A stretch of DNA of 64,000 nt, from positions 3,472,001 through 3,536,000 of the forward strand of contig JAJKFH010000374.1 of NCBI GenBank assembly GCA_023333565.1, given 5' to 3'. Made by a program: the position numbers and the translations under genes. The number at the start of each line of letters is the position of its first letter. Positions within the stretch are counted from its first letter, which is position 1. Positions 13,301 through 25,400 of the stretch are shown here, one piece after another. Source of the DNA: Puffinus mauretanicus. Its lineage: Eukaryota; Chordata; Aves; Procellariiformes; Procellariidae. Under the pieces are notes generated by a model. That model made no database searches. It was not told the DNA's origin and saw only the letters and a program-made list of their open reading frames with translations.

Positions 13301-14166
13301 AGAAAGCATGCTTGGCTGCTGTGCAGCTTTGATTATGGCATCCAATCGCATAATCTTGATTTTCTTCCGGAAGGACTGCTTGTCACTTGCCCCTTAAATG
13401 TTGCTTTAAGCAAATGTTTCCAGGAACTTTTCGGCTGGGCTTTTCAAGGCCCTATACAGCTCATACCTAATCCCTTTAAGAAGAAGAGGATGCCAGGTGG
13501 TGGATATATGATACTTAGAAAACACCACCTCAACATCGCTGAGGATGGCTGTGACTGGCGCTGAGGAGCAACTCACCCTCTGACCCCCACCAGAAGTGTC
13601 CTTTAAAGAGCTGTAGCCTACTACCTGTATCCAAACTCCACTGTCTTCTCTGAACTGCCCAGTGGATTTTCTGTGCTAGCAAAATTCTTGCTCAGCAGTG
13701 GAAGAAGTAACATAGAGGTGACAAGTCTTACTTTAGATCTTCCTCTTCTGCATTACCTGAGGGCTGTTTGAATGAAGCCAAACAGTGACTTGTAGAATTA
13801 TAGGACTCGGAAGAGAGTCACTCCTGGGCCATGCCCTTGGCGAGATCTGGCCATGTGGTCTCTTCTCCAGAGCTTTGTTCTCTTACTTCTAGGCAGCAGG
13901 CAGCTGGGCTTCCTTTGGTGTCTGTGCCATCATTTAACTCCTAGATGTGCCTGTGTGGACGGGCAAGTCAAAATTTGTGTTGCACGACCAAGGCATGACA
14001 CCATGTGTTGTCTAATGATACTGCAGGAACCCTACAAGCACTTGGTGTGCAGGTTGTTTTTTTTTGTCTGTAAGTTACCTGGAACAATCCTATCAAAACA
14101 GCACTGTGTGTAGCTGTGTGGCTTTGGAGCTAGGATGCAGCTGATTGTCTGTTGCCTTGTTCTCAG
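10354..14166 (+). other. ADCK1: ADCK1 intron
   Basis: This 3.8-kb intron has a gtaaaa donor and a polypyrimidine tract ending in ctcag (14166). I see no exon-like or transposon sequence. A small local duplication, tgacaagtg twice (13068-13086), is followed by an 18-bp imperfect inverted word (ttttcacattgtgaaaac). Frames on both strands near 10.9-11.3 kb and 13.0-13.6 kb are open by chance. Confidence 0.85.
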
Positions 14167-14325
14167 GTTCTTCTCTTGGTTGTGAAGCAGATCTTTCCAG
14201 ATTTTGAGTTCATGTGGCTGGTGGAAGAAGCTAAGAAGAATCTGCCCTTGGAGCTGGATTTTCTCAATGAAGGCAGAAATGCTGAGAAGGTTGCTCATAT
14301 GCTCAAGAACTTTGACTTTCTGAAG
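14167..14325 (+). CDS. ADCK1: ADCK1 coding exon, UbiB ELDFLNEGRN motif
   Basis: This 53-codon exon is phase 0/0, with acceptor ctcag (to 14166) and donor gtgagg. It translates from VLLLVVKQIFPDFEFMWLVE to HMLKNFDFLK. Residues 29-41, ELDFLNEGRNAEK, are the UbiB-specific motif (E-L-D-[FY]-x-x-E-x-x-N) that contributes acidic residues to the active site. It follows directly on the previous exon: ...LLME joins VLLLVVKQ, equivalent to LLMEVLVLAVKQ in mammals. The length equals that of the previous exon and skipping it would keep the frame. Identification is by recognition of the family sequence; percent identity was not computed. Confidence 0.96.
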
Positions 14326-17300
14326 GTGAGGGAACACACATTTCTGCGTATGTGTGTGCATTAATAGTCTCACTTTATGCTTCTTGTGCACCTCATTCAC
14401 CAGCTGGAGGAACCATACAGAGGGATAATGGAGTTCAGTCCCTCTGTGTTGTTCATCCTAGACTGCTCTGCTGATATGGACCAGAAACTGCTCTGAGACA
14501 TGCTTCCTCCTTGTCTGTTTCCTACTGTAGGCACCGTATGTTGGATGAGGAGTGGTGGCTTGGGGCCAGCAGTCTCTGGAGCCTGCTATTCATTTCCCCA
14601 AACAGTGTTTCTGAACTTGTCCAGAGACCTGTGAATTTGCCATTCTTTGCTGAGCCATCTGATGGTACATTTTCCTGGGCTTTATCTCAACTGAGGGCAA
14701 GAAATGGACGTAAAACAGGAAAGCTAGACTGAAGCTGATGATATCAAGCAGGATTTGGTACACTGTATATCTCAGGAGGAAGCATGTTCGTACAAATCTC
14801 TCCTCCTGCAAAAAAGCACATTCTCAGTCTGGAGTTGAGCATACGTCCTGCATACACATCCATGGCTAATGCCTTCATGTTACCTTCATATGCAAACTCA
14901 GCTGCACCCATATGGCGCTCTTCCCCACTGACACTCTTATTCCACCTCCCCTGCTACACGCTGACTGAGGTCGCTGGCAAATATCTCAAGTACAACCAGA
15001 CATGTACACATCCCCTTTTTTGCAGGCATAAGCTCACATCTTCAAAGTCAACGTGCACAAATCTTTTGCTGACATACAAGAGGCACAAGCCTCCGCTGTG
15101 TACATTCTGGAATTACACAAGTATGGTCCAGCACACATAGTGCTGTGGGCACAATCACTGACATAACTGCACCTGCACATACACAAAGGCAACAAAAAAT
15201 GCACCCTCCTTTGAACCCCCTGCATACACATCAAAATGAGGTTTTCACCTCCTCTTTATGCAGAAGTCCCAAGATGGAAGTGACCGCTGTCTGAAATGAG
15301 GTGAGTTAGACTTTACAGGGTGATGCATCCATTTTCGCCTTGCTTCCTCCATGCAAGGGCTATAATTCCTTGTCACCTAACTCCAGGTTTGGAGCAGTCC
15401 TTTTGGAGCCCAATGGCAGCAGTGGTCTTCCCGCAGACACAGATAGCTAAAAGCCTCCAGAGCTACAGAAGGCCAAAGGCCAATGATTTTGCTGAGTGGG
15501 CACTTATCAGAAGTGATGCACCTTGGAGAGCTATATCCGTTGCAGCTGTAACTAGGATACTGTGAAGTAAATCCCCATGGAGACGGCCAATCACCTCCTC
15601 GCTGGGTTAAGGAGCTATCATGATATCAATATGTGTAACAATAACAAATGGCTTGAGATGGCTAAATAATGGATCTTCCCGTCTGACCTGCCAATTCAGA
15701 GACGTGTTCATCACCCAAAGGCAACGGAATAATTGGGCTCCTGTATCATTAATTTTCCTAAACACGCTAGAAAGCTGAGAAGTAGATTTTGTGCTGTGAG
15801 CCTGTTTGAGCTTTTAAAGCCAGAGACAAATTGTTTCCATGCACTAGCATTACAGCCAAACATCTGTGAGTAATTAAAAAAAGTCACTGAAGAATTTGGC
15901 TGTGGGTGAGAGGCATCTCCGGGAGCATGGGTAGTGCTTTACAAGCCCACTGACTCGCCCCTGTAAATCTTGAGACAAGAATAAGTGTAATCTGAAATGA
16001 TAAGTGAGCTAGATGGGCTGGGGAACTGTTAGTTTTGGAGTTGCTTTGCTTTCTCACCAATCTAACTGCAAAGAATGGACATCCAGATAAGCTGAATCCC
16101 TTTGCCCATAGTGGATTCCTGGCGTCAAAGTCTACGCAAGGTTAACAGGCAAAGTACGCCAGGAGTGTTCAACGGTGGGACTGAGGGACATTGGAATTGC
16201 TCAGCAAAGGAGTCTTTGATCTAAAGCGGCACACACATGGTAATGTAGAAGTGGGTGACATTGGGAAAATGGTCTCTCTAGGACAGGAACAGTGGGGGAG
16301 GCAGACAGTTTGTGAGGGACTGAGACACTGTCAATAGTTACAAGCAGAGTATAAAACAAATGCTGCTTGTTCAGGAGTTACAATGAGCTACAGTGGCCTG
16401 GCTGGTTCCCCTGGCTTTGGTTGCAATAGATGGACAACACTCTTACCTCTTCCTGTCCTGCCCCAAGGTGCTGGACCCTTGCAGTGCGCGAGTCCTGAGT
16501 CCACGGCTGAGTCAGGTGGGTGAGGAGAAGGGGCTGCACAGCTGGCGCTCTCTTTACAAAATGTGTCTCTCTGTACTGGGGCATAGTAATGGGAACGGGT
16601 GGAGCTCCCTTGTATCTTTGGTAAATGTGCTTGTATGGCTTCACCCATGTGCAAAGGCCAATCTGGACAGCTTGGGAGATTGATCAGCACAGTGACGTGA
16701 GGAATATCCAAAGCAAAAGGACTCTTGACAGTAGGGACTTCGGCATGGAAAGAATTTGGCTGGAGAGAGAGACTGGAAAAGGGGGAGCCAGCCTGAGTGA
16801 CGCCTGTGTCACTGCCTCCCTGGGTGACACCAGGCCTCTTACTGGTACCTCACTCAGCTTGATTTACTGCAGATTGAATGAAAAGTGCTTTGACATTTTA
16901 CACTTGTTACCGTGTCACGTTGGCAATAAGATAGTTAAGGGTCTCCCAGGGTTTCTGTGACAAGCCCCTTATTTGTGACACTTGATTTTTCTCCCAGTTC
17001 AATTGTAGATGGCCTAAGTATGCAGGGTTTGTCAGCTCAAAGGCATTTGTGTTCCAAGGGGCACTGCAGAGATACAATTTATGACGATGGCTTATCATTT
17101 TTAGAGCTGCATAAGTGGGCCCTGTGCGTAGCAAACGAGATGCGGTTCCTGTCTAAAGGAGCTGAGTGGATGATTCAGAAACTTGCAATAGGTACTAGTT
17201 AAACAGCCCAGCTAGAGGAGCTGCAGAGCAGATAAGAAAGCTCTCAGACATCAGTGGGAGTGAGAGGTGGTCAAAATCTTGTAGAGCATGGCCAGCAATG

Positions 17301-17531
17301 TTGCACGAGGACAGATCCTGCTGCCGTTGTATCGGTATGTTGTCCTTGCACACATTGCTGGCTGTCCTGGGTAAGAGGCCAGTAGATGGATTTACCTACC
17401 TTGTGCTCAGGAAAAAAAAAAGTCCTCACTTCACCCTCTTCCATTTTTAATCCTTTTCTGGCTTGTGTTTGATATATTCTCCTTGCTTTCCCAGGCTGTT
17501 GTTTGACCTAACTCATCTGTTCTTGTTTCAG
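14326..17531 (+). other. ADCK1: ADCK1 intron
   Basis: This 3.2-kb intron has donor gtgagg and acceptor ttgtttcag (17531). It contains an AT-rich candidate conserved block (15560-15910). Open frames such as 14784-15140 and 16625-16960 have no recognisable similarity and are taken as chance. Confidence 0.85.
15560..15910. other. Candidate conserved noncoding element
   Basis: This intronic block is rich in regulatory-like words: a gatatcaatatgtgtaacaa stretch near 15621, cggaataattgggctcctgt and catTAATtttcct near 15726-15760, and gagtaattaaaaaaagtca near 15868. It has no repeat signature and no extended coding frame. Conservation cannot be seen from one sequence, so this is a texture-based inference. 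Confidence 0.28.
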
Positions 17532-17648
17532 GTCCCCAGGATCTACTGGGAGCTCTCAACAAGGCGCGTCCTTCTCATGGAGTTTATGGAAGGGGGACAG
17601 GTGAACGACAGGGCCTACATGGAGAGGAATGGCATCAATGTCAATGAG
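17532..17648 (+). CDS. ADCK1: ADCK1 coding exon (VPRIYWELSTRRVLLMEF)
   Basis: This 39-codon exon is phase 0/0, with acceptor ttcag and donor gtagtt. It encodes VPRIYWELSTRRVLLMEF, then EGGQVNDRAYMERNGINVNE. In UbiB proteins this segment ends the N-lobe. The LLMEF strand is the hinge-like stretch, followed by the GxxVND region leading into the C-lobe. It joins in frame with the preceding ...NFDFLK and the next exon's ISRNLGKLYSEM. The donor (GAG|gtagtt) is weaker than the others. The reading frame runs on a short way past the donor before a stop, so retention of this intron would truncate the protein before the catalytic loop. Confidence 0.95.
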
Positions 17649-18834
17649 GTAGTTTCTCAGCCATCTCTGAACTGGACGTAGTGGGCAATGCAAAACTGAT
17701 GTTGACATCATCTGACGTTGATGCAAAACGGAGGCTGGCAGGACAGGAAGGGGCAGAAAAGGGAGCACATACAGATGTGAACAGAGCAATCGATCTGAGA
17801 GATCTCAGTTCTTGTGCTTCTGGGAAAAGTACATAACCCCTTCTGGGGAACACTCCTGTAGGCTGCACAACTAGAGAGATCGTCAAGGAGACAGATAGTG
17901 AAAGATGACCATGCTCTTCTATTACATACACCCATGGTTTGTTCCAAGATGGCAGTTCCTGTTATCCTAAAGGAACAACTTCAGCTTCTGATTCTTTTTG
18001 TCTCTCTTCTTTCCCTCTCTTTCTTCTGCATTAACTTCCTCCTGGACAAATGCATGGGATGTAGCTTTTATATCCCAACAGCTATCACCTTATGCAGGAG
18101 ATATAAATCATAGGTCTCATATGATCACAGTTATTAGAGTGCTGGAGCCTCAGCCATGATGCTTTGTGTAATATTCTGACATAGGTTGTTTTCTTCTGCT
18201 TTCCAAAATCTCCCTTTTTCTTCCGGATGCAACAGTTTTCTTCTTTGCTTCCTGGTCCTACATTACTGTGTAGTTTTGCAGTCCTTCATTAAACAGCTGC
18301 CAGATTTCATCCCTATAGAGAGGCTACATTTCCCCGATGAGTGAAATAGTTTGTATGTATGTGTGGCATGAAGCGGGAGAGCACTTCGGATTCTCTGTGG
18401 CTGAGAGATTCTTGAGGAAAAGAAGGTATTACTTCCCAGAAGGGCTGAGGAGATGCCGGGGGGAAGGGTTTTGAGCCATTGGACAGTGTATCAAGCCACC
18501 CCTCCCAGTCAGTGAGTGCTGATTGAGGCACTGCTGCTTGCCTTTCCCCTTGTGCCCCATTGATGAGCCTCAAAGCTGTACTTGGTTGACTGGCTATCAA
18601 AGACCTACAGCATAAAATCAGTTGTACTTAATCTGTCCATCCACTTACCTCCGAAATCTGAACGCTCCCCCTCTTTCTGCTCTTCCTCCTCTCTGCGCCC
18701 TTTCTATCTGTTGTGGTTTAACCCCAGCCAGCAACTAAGGCCCACACGGCCGCTCACTCACTCCCCCACAGTGGGATGGGGGAGAGAATCAGAAGAGTAA
18801 AAGTCAGAAAACTCGTGCATTGAGATAAAGACAG

Positions 18835-18840
18835 TTTAAT
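18835..18840 (-). promoter_or_regulatory. LTR poly(A)-signal-like hexamer ATTAAA
   Basis: TTTAAT on + reads ATTAAA on the LTR's own strand. A second candidate, AATAAA, lies at 18885-18890 (TTTATT on +). Both lie downstream of the LTR TATA box (19024-19029), as expected for the R region of an LTR. Which one is used cannot be told from sequence. Confidence 0.45.
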
Positions 18841-19023
18841 AGGGAAAGCAAAAGCCGTGCACGCAAGCAAAGCAAAACAAAGAATTTATTCCCTGCTTCC
18901 CATCGGCAGGCAGGTGTTCAGCCATCTCCAGGAAAGCAGGGCTCCATCACACGTAACGGTTACTTGGGAAGACAAAACGCCATCACTCCGAATGTCCCCC
19001 TCTTTGCTGCGTCTTCCCTCAGC

Positions 19024-19029
19024 TTTATA
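19024..19029 (-). promoter_or_regulatory. LTR TATA box
   Basis: TTTATA on + reads TATAAA on minus, within agcatataaagctg. It sits just downstream, on the minus strand, of a perfect CRE palindrome. Together they form a compact U3 promoter that would transcribe toward lower coordinates, antisense to ADCK1. Confidence 0.6.
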
Positions 19030-19038
19030 TGCTGAGCA

Positions 19039-19046
19039 TGACGTCA
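19039..19046. promoter_or_regulatory. Perfect CRE palindrome TGACGTCA in LTR
   Basis: TGACGTCA is the full consensus cAMP-response element bound by CREB/ATF factors. It ends 9 bases upstream of the TATAAA on the minus strand. The site and spacing are seen directly; activity is inferred. Confidence 0.6.
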
Positions 19047-21544
19047 TATGGCGTGGAATATCCCTTTGGTCAGTTGGGGTCAGCTGTCCCCTCCCAACTT
19101 CTTGTGCACCCCCAGCCTGCTTGCTGGTGGGGTGGGGTGAGAAGCAGAAAAGGCCTTGACGCTGTGTAAGCCCTGCTCAGCAGTAACGAAAACATCCCTG
19201 TGTTATCAACACTGTTTTCAGCACAAATCCAAAACATAGCCCCATACTAGCTACTGGGAAGAAAATTAACTCTATCCCAGCCAAAACCAGCACACCATCC
19301 ATGGCAAAGTTCATGTGGCATCAGTTAGAGACATGCCAAAGACCTCTCAAGGGAGGGGAAATGTGAGTTTGATATGCCCCACAAGGAGAGAACGTTAAGT
19401 GTATCTTCTCAGCTGCCTCCCTAAATCAGCATGCAGCTCTTTCTCTGCCTAAAGAGCTCAGGCAAATTACAGGTACAGGACTGAATAGCCTGCCTGTTTC
19501 TCTGCCTGTTTCTCTTCACCTCTTCCTCTGCTCTTGCACCTCACAGAAGTCAATGAGATATTTTCTAGTAACCTCTGCAGGCAGAAAGGCAGGCACCTTT
19601 TCATGTGTTTCTCCACTGAAATACAGGAAAGAAAGGTCTAAGGTTAAAGTGGATTTTGAGACTGTCTTTCCATTGTAATTGTGACGAACAAGCCAAGGTC
19701 AATGGGTAATAGTGAACAACGCTCTCTTCCCTGTGAGATGTCTGGTCCATTCTCATTCAAGGGACTTCTAAAATGAATACAACCTCACCTGTGGATAGTA
19801 TAGTCTCTCTCCTTCCACGTCTCCATCAGGAAGAATTTGGAGCATTTGGGTCACTGATTTTCCTCCTCCCTCTCATCAGGGCATCACAGAGGTTATTGTC
19901 AGCTGATCGGAGGTAGACACAATTCCTTCTCTGTGTCTATTTTGTGCTGATGATCTTTCTTTTTATTTAACAAGGTAAAAGTGCCTCAGTGATGCATCTG
20001 GTCTGCAAAGACCACCATAGTGTGACTCTTGAGAACATAGTAGCTCATGGACTTTGCTATCAAGAGAGATTTTCAAAGCCTCGTTCATGGCAGAACATGC
20101 AGTCAGCTCCATTCACCTGGACAAGTCAACTGGTCAAAAGCGAGAGAGTTGTTTCTTTGAGTGAGTTCATCCTATCCTTTTCTTCTGCTATAAAGCAGAG
20201 GTAAAATTTAGCCCCCAGTGCTCAGATACAACAGTGAATATGCCTCAAGTCTTGGAATAGTCAGTCAGAAAGGCTTGTTTTGATGCATTAGCAGGAGGAC
20301 TCTTGAGCAATATGTACATTTGGATTTTGAGCAGGGCTTCCTCACAGTTCTTGGACAACAGATCCATTCTGAGATTGAGGTAGCTAGCATAGTGTAGCTC
20401 CCTGGGACTTTGGTTGCTTCTTTGAATTTTCTCAAACTGCTGGAGATAGCAAACTTGTCTGGAGAAGCCTAGGGAAAAACATTCTTTGCAATCTTCCATA
20501 GCTTTCTCCAGCCAGTCCGGGTGGAAAAGTCAATGTCTTCAGCCTTTCAGTGGGATATTTTGCTGCCAGTATATGCCAAAATAAAGTAGAGAAGCAGCTA
20601 ATTTCAGTTTTTCTAACTTGCAGAGGCTTTTGCTTGCAATAGGAGAGATTTAGGGTGAAAATTCAGCCCATTTTTTTTCATCTGTGCCTTTGGGAAGGTT
20701 GTTTTGTGATGTCTTGGCGCAGTAGGTTCCTTGCAGCAATGAAACCACATATTTTGCTGATCCTGAGCTGGTCTCTAAACGATGGCTAAGATGTAATTTT
20801 AAAAAAGTTGTCAACTGCCTTCTACTACTGCAAAGTATAAACCTCAGAGGTTTCTGGCAATATGTCAGGTATAGGATGTTACTCAGCTCAGTGATAGGAC
20901 TGAGTTTCTGCAAACTCTCTCAGTGCCTGCGCTGAGCTGTTCTTTCTTCCTTTTCTCTCCCCACCCCCCAAAATTAATGATTAACTTTTACTGATTGCCA
21001 ATAAAAGAACAGTAGAAAGGAGGGATTGCTGGGCCTGTCAGAATCATGTGATGGGGAATGAGGTGTGTTATTATGGCCACAGTAATATGAGGTAGGTGCA
21101 GTGCACACCCCAGACCTCTCCAGCAGTGGGGATAAATATGACCAAGGGCAATTATCAGCTGCTGCTGTTGATGCCCTGGGTAAAGAACTGGGTAAAGGAC
21201 TGGTGAGCATGGTGGTGAGGTGAGCAAAAGGCAGCAGACACTGAAAGGAACATGAGGGGGTGGCAACCCAGGTTTCAAAACTATGACATGGCTTATAACA
21301 TACAGCAGTTTTGGCTTTAGAGAGATGCATTAGCTCGCTATAAATCACCTCAATCTATCTATCTATCAACCCTTCTATCATCTTACTCCATTTTATTTTA
21401 CTGGGCGGAGGAAGAGGAGTCTTCACTAAGCAGGATTTCTCTTGTGTGACAAAGCAGCCTTGAAAAGCAAGCTGAGCCTCTCTCCTCTAAATGGAAAGGA
21501 TCCCTGAGGTGAAAGCTCCCTTCAAACCAGGTTACTGACATTTA

Positions 21545-21715
21545 CTTAATACCGTCTGTAGCAGGATTATCATTAAAGCTGCCCAAAAGCACATTAATCT
21601 CTCTGGATCCGTCCAAGCGCTGGATTGTAATGGCATTTAATCAGAGAAGGCTTTGATTTCTAAAGACAAGTGCAAACACTGAAATATCTGCCTGTGGAAC
21701 AGTTACTTATTCATG
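21545..21715. other. Candidate conserved noncoding element
   Basis: This AT-rich intronic block has attaaag/cattaatc/atttaatcag words (about 21570-21650) separated by GC-richer turns, with no repeat signature and no coding frame. Regulatory interpretation is inference from texture. Confidence 0.22.
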
Positions 21716-23579
21716 TGCAAGTGTAGCTGGGGATAAGCATGCGGCTATGATATTGACAGTGGGAGGGAAGCCTGGAGAAGGGAGTTATCAAGAAATGAGC
21801 TGGCATGAATTTTGAGGGAAGACCAGGCCATGGCAGGGTTAAGAAGGGAGCCATGTGGAAACTGGGCTGTTTCTGTTTCAAGACACAAGAGCACTTACAG
21901 TCTTGGTTGGGAAGATACATTTGGAAGAGGTGGGTAGAGCAGGGAAGGGAGGAAAAATAGACTGAGGGGCTCTCAAGATGTTTGTAGCATACTGTATGCA
22001 GGAAGGAAGGAGGGATTTTACCCGATTCATTTAGAGAGATCTTGTTTGTATACAAATCTTAATGTGATCTCTGATCTGCTGCATGGGTCCTCCCTCTCCC
22101 TCCTTGTGGATGCTCTGCCTGTGTCCACAGAGGCTGCTGGATCAGCAGCTGTGGGAGCTGTGGAGCTTACAAATGCACTCGTGGCATATGCTGTATTGCC
22201 TCCAACTAACCAGCCAGCTCAGGTAGCCAAGTGGAGAGTCCCCCATGATCGCCCTGACTTGGACTTGAGTCAGGGAAAGGAAACGATGCCATGTACTTCA
22301 GCTCACTAAGAGCCTGTTCATGAGCCATGGATGATTCAGAAGTCAGGAAAGTGTTTTGTCCAGCTGAGAAGTGAAAGCAAACAGCTAAGGTACTTAAGAT
22401 GAGCTACTGTGTGCAATTATTGCCATCTGTCACCTCATCCTACTGTGGCTTTTTGCTTCCTTCTGTTGCCGTTCTGCACTGGAATGGCATCTCTTAGCTC
22501 AATAAAGAGCCCAGCTACCTTCTCATGGTTGACAGCTTTGCAACTTGAAATATGCTTTCAGTGTGGGAGTTACCCTTCTGCCAAGAGTCAGGAGCTGCTG
22601 CCTTGTAGCTGCTAAAATTTAAGTGGGATTTCCCAGGGTGGGATCCCTTTGTCAGCACAAGTGTGGAAACTTCTCAAGTATTTGTGCTTATAACGCTCAA
22701 GAGTTAGATGAAATGGAGCATGGAGAAGAACACTGTTTCTGGCGAAAATGGCTATTCTTGCTCTTTGCACCTGCTGATTTAGTCTGAGGAGAGGTTTCCT
22801 TGCAGATTCTCCTACATTTCCTCTTGTCTGAAGCTTAATGAAAATTCACAAGGCACTGGTAAGCAAGGATAGTGACCTCCAGCATTTCCAGCTTCTGAAC
22901 TGTGCAAAGACAGCAGGTAAAAGAGTTAAATTACACACGAACCTGTTTCTTACTGAAAGTCAGTCTCAAGCATCAGTGTCAATTGCTTAAGCCTCAGCAA
23001 CATGCTTTACATTAAATCCAAGGAAATATGACTACATTTAAAGCCAAGGGAAAATTATTTCCATGGCCATTTTGGGTCTGACAGAGATGCAAGAAACAGT
23101 TAAATAAACAACGACTGGTCTTCTCTACCTGTGTCCTTTTGAGAATCTGTAGAAACTTATCAAGATAGTCCCTCAGTTCCCTGGGCAGATGAGTCAGAAT
23201 ATTTCTCCCCACCTAAATGCCATGGAAGATGGGGCATTGAGCAGGAAAATAATTTCCTCAGTCCCCAACAGAGAGTATGGGGCATGCTAGGAATATACTC
23301 CAGGAGTCCTAAAAACTATTCCTGTATGTTAATGACATTGTGTGTGTCCAGACATCACTTTGCTGTGACACTAGATCAGTGCATAGTGATAGTACTGCAT
23401 TACAGAGCACTGTGTTTTGATCCTCACAACCGGACCACGAAGGGCAGAGTGTGAAATCGGATCTCTTGTGTGTGACCATCCTAATCTGCTATGGACAAGA
23501 GCCATTTGAGAGCAGAGACACAGAGCAGGCTCCAAATTGTGGCTATTTTCCATCTGCACCCTTTGCTAATTTGACACCA

Positions 23580-23860
23580 GTTTAATTGGGCAGGATTGCC
23601 CTAGCAGGATTAAGCAAACCCTTAGATGATGGCTGTAATAACAACAACGAAAGAAAGCAAAAACCCAATACAATCTTCAATCCAATTAACCTTCGATTAA
23701 GGTTCCAAAATCAATGCTATTATTTTGGCCTGAGGAGGTAATATTGAGCCCTGAGAAATGAGCTGCACAACAACCTTTACTTTTAATGAGATCAATTGAA
23801 GTTAGTGTCGCCATCTCTTAAAATAATTGGCAAATATTACAGCCAAATTAAGGCCAGAGA
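23580..23860. other. Candidate conserved noncoding element
   Basis: Dense TTAAT/AATTAA words occur here (gtttaattgggca 23580, ccaattaaccttcgattaag 23682, cttttaatgagatcaattg 23780, gccaaattaaggcc 23841). The run is AT-rich and non-repetitive, without coding frames. The pattern resembles homeodomain-bound vertebrate enhancers. No alignment was possible. Confidence 0.28.
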
Positions 23861-24719
23861 CTAGTATCTGCTCCTGATCTGAAGAGACAGTCACAGATGG
23901 AGGTGGGACAGGAAGGGATGATGCCCTATCGGGCAGTTTCATCTGGGACTTATCAGGGGCAGGCGGTGAGATCAGCTCTACAGGACCATGTCATAGGATT
24001 TTTTCCTTTGCCTTTCTTCTTCATGTCGGAGGCATGGAGCCAGGGCCACTCCAGCTTGCTCACAAGGCCAGGAAAGTATCCGTGACTTTCCCTGGATAAC
24101 CCAGGCTGGTTTGTTATACTGCAGCTACCCATGAACATGATGTACGTGCCATCTTTTTACTGTAGGAGTATTCATAGGCTCAAATTTGCACGCATTCTTT
24201 GCTTTCTGAGAGGTTTCTTGCTAACAATTGCATATTGGTGTTTGTAAAGATACTCATTTGTGATGGACTTTCCAGTGTTTTGTTGTTGTCAGGTTGCTCT
24301 GTCGGCTGGGTGTGCTGATTTGTTAAGAGGAGAGTTGCATACAGGGGCTGGTGTGTGCCTAGGAGTTTGCTGCTGTGGGGCTGTATGCAAGGGAGTGTAA
24401 TATGGGTTCATCAAAAGTAGCTGCTAGTGGATCATGCGAGGGTAACTGGTTGTCTAGACTTTCAAAACTGATGGCAGCAACAGTTTGCAGCTGTGTGCGT
24501 AACACAAGAAGAAACATATCACTGCTGCTACCTATACTACAGCTTGGGATCCTCTGAATTAGATGACAGAAATGCAGTATGTGTACTTGGTAAAATACTT
24601 GGTACACTGGATATGAGTCGGTTAACTAGAAAAGCTGGGGATTAGTAGGGAAATTGCAAAGTAGGTAAGAAACTGATAGAGGCAATGGTGGGGAGAAATT
24701 ACCGTAGTGGAGTTTTGTG

Positions 24720-25400
24720 GGGTTTGCTCTTCAAACTGATCTTATTTAATAAATTCAATGATGACCTCGACACAAACAGAACTGTGTGAAGGAGGTTCTT
24801 GATGACACCAAGTTGGGAGGTTCTGTCATTGTAGAGGAGGACCGGAGTAGCAATAGCACTTGGTGGCCTTGAGGACTGAAGTGATAAAAAGGGATAACAA
24901 TGAGCAATACCAAGTGAAAAGCCATGCGCTTGAAAACTAATAAGAGTTTCTTGAATATGCTGGGAGTTTATCAGAGGAAAGTGGCATATTAGAATTAACT
25001 TTGGGATATTAGTCAATCGCAGGGTAAGTGTGTGTTTCCAGTGCAGTGTGACTCCTAAGGCACATCAGATAAAGGAGCATCCTGTAGAAACAGGGCAGTA
25101 TTTATGCTGTATTTATGCTGATTATTATCTTACTGGTGAACACATTGAAGTAGTAAATATTGGAGAGGGAAGGAACTAGTTAAACTCTAGGGTTATGTTA
25201 CCTAAGGAAATGATTTAAACTGGACATCATTAAAATTAGGCTGGGATGTAGGGGAAAGGTTCTGACCATCCCTTTAGGGGAAAGGTTCTGACTTCACTAA
25301 AGAATGAATTTTTGGAATAGCCTCCGAAGTCATGCTTTCTGCCTTACTTATTTCCAGTAAACTTGACCAGTTTATCGACAGACTAGGTGATACTGTACAA
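24720..25400 (+). repeat. Old CR1 LINE relic (reverse transcriptase to 3' part)
   Basis: GATGACACCAAGTTGGGAGG at 24801-24820 encodes DDTKLGG, the CR1 RT catalytic block (compare [10 protein letters not shown] in the younger copy at 55.2 kb). Flanking text, such as ttcaatgatgacctcgacac (24752), also follows CR1. Frameshifts and stops are everywhere, so it is non-functional. A 17-bp unit aggggaaaggttctgac occurs twice (25250-25266 and 25276-25292). Ends are approximate. Confidence 0.75.

Larger units (their letters stand above)
18709..19294 (-). mobile_element. Solo LTR, avian ERVL-type, antisense in ADCK1 intron
   Basis: This is a 586-bp element with TG...CA ends: + strand start TGTTGTGGTTTAACCCCAGC, end AACCAGCACA. 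The minus strand reads 5' TGTGCTGGTTTTGGCTGGG, a terminus I recognise from a common avian LTR family. It is flanked by a 5-bp probable target duplication with one mismatch (ctatc 18704-18708; ccatc 19295-19299); 5 bp fits ERVL-type integration. On the minus strand it carries a CRE, a TATA box and AATAAA/ATTAAA signals in the order expected of an LTR. No internal gag/pol/env follows, so it is a recombination product (solo LTR). The family name is from memory. Confidence 0.88.

Noticed and set aside
17532..17681. ADCK1 frame continuing past 17648 to a stop at 17681
   Set aside because: The extension after GAG|gtagtt does not match ADCK1, whereas splicing to 29475 restores the family sequence exactly.
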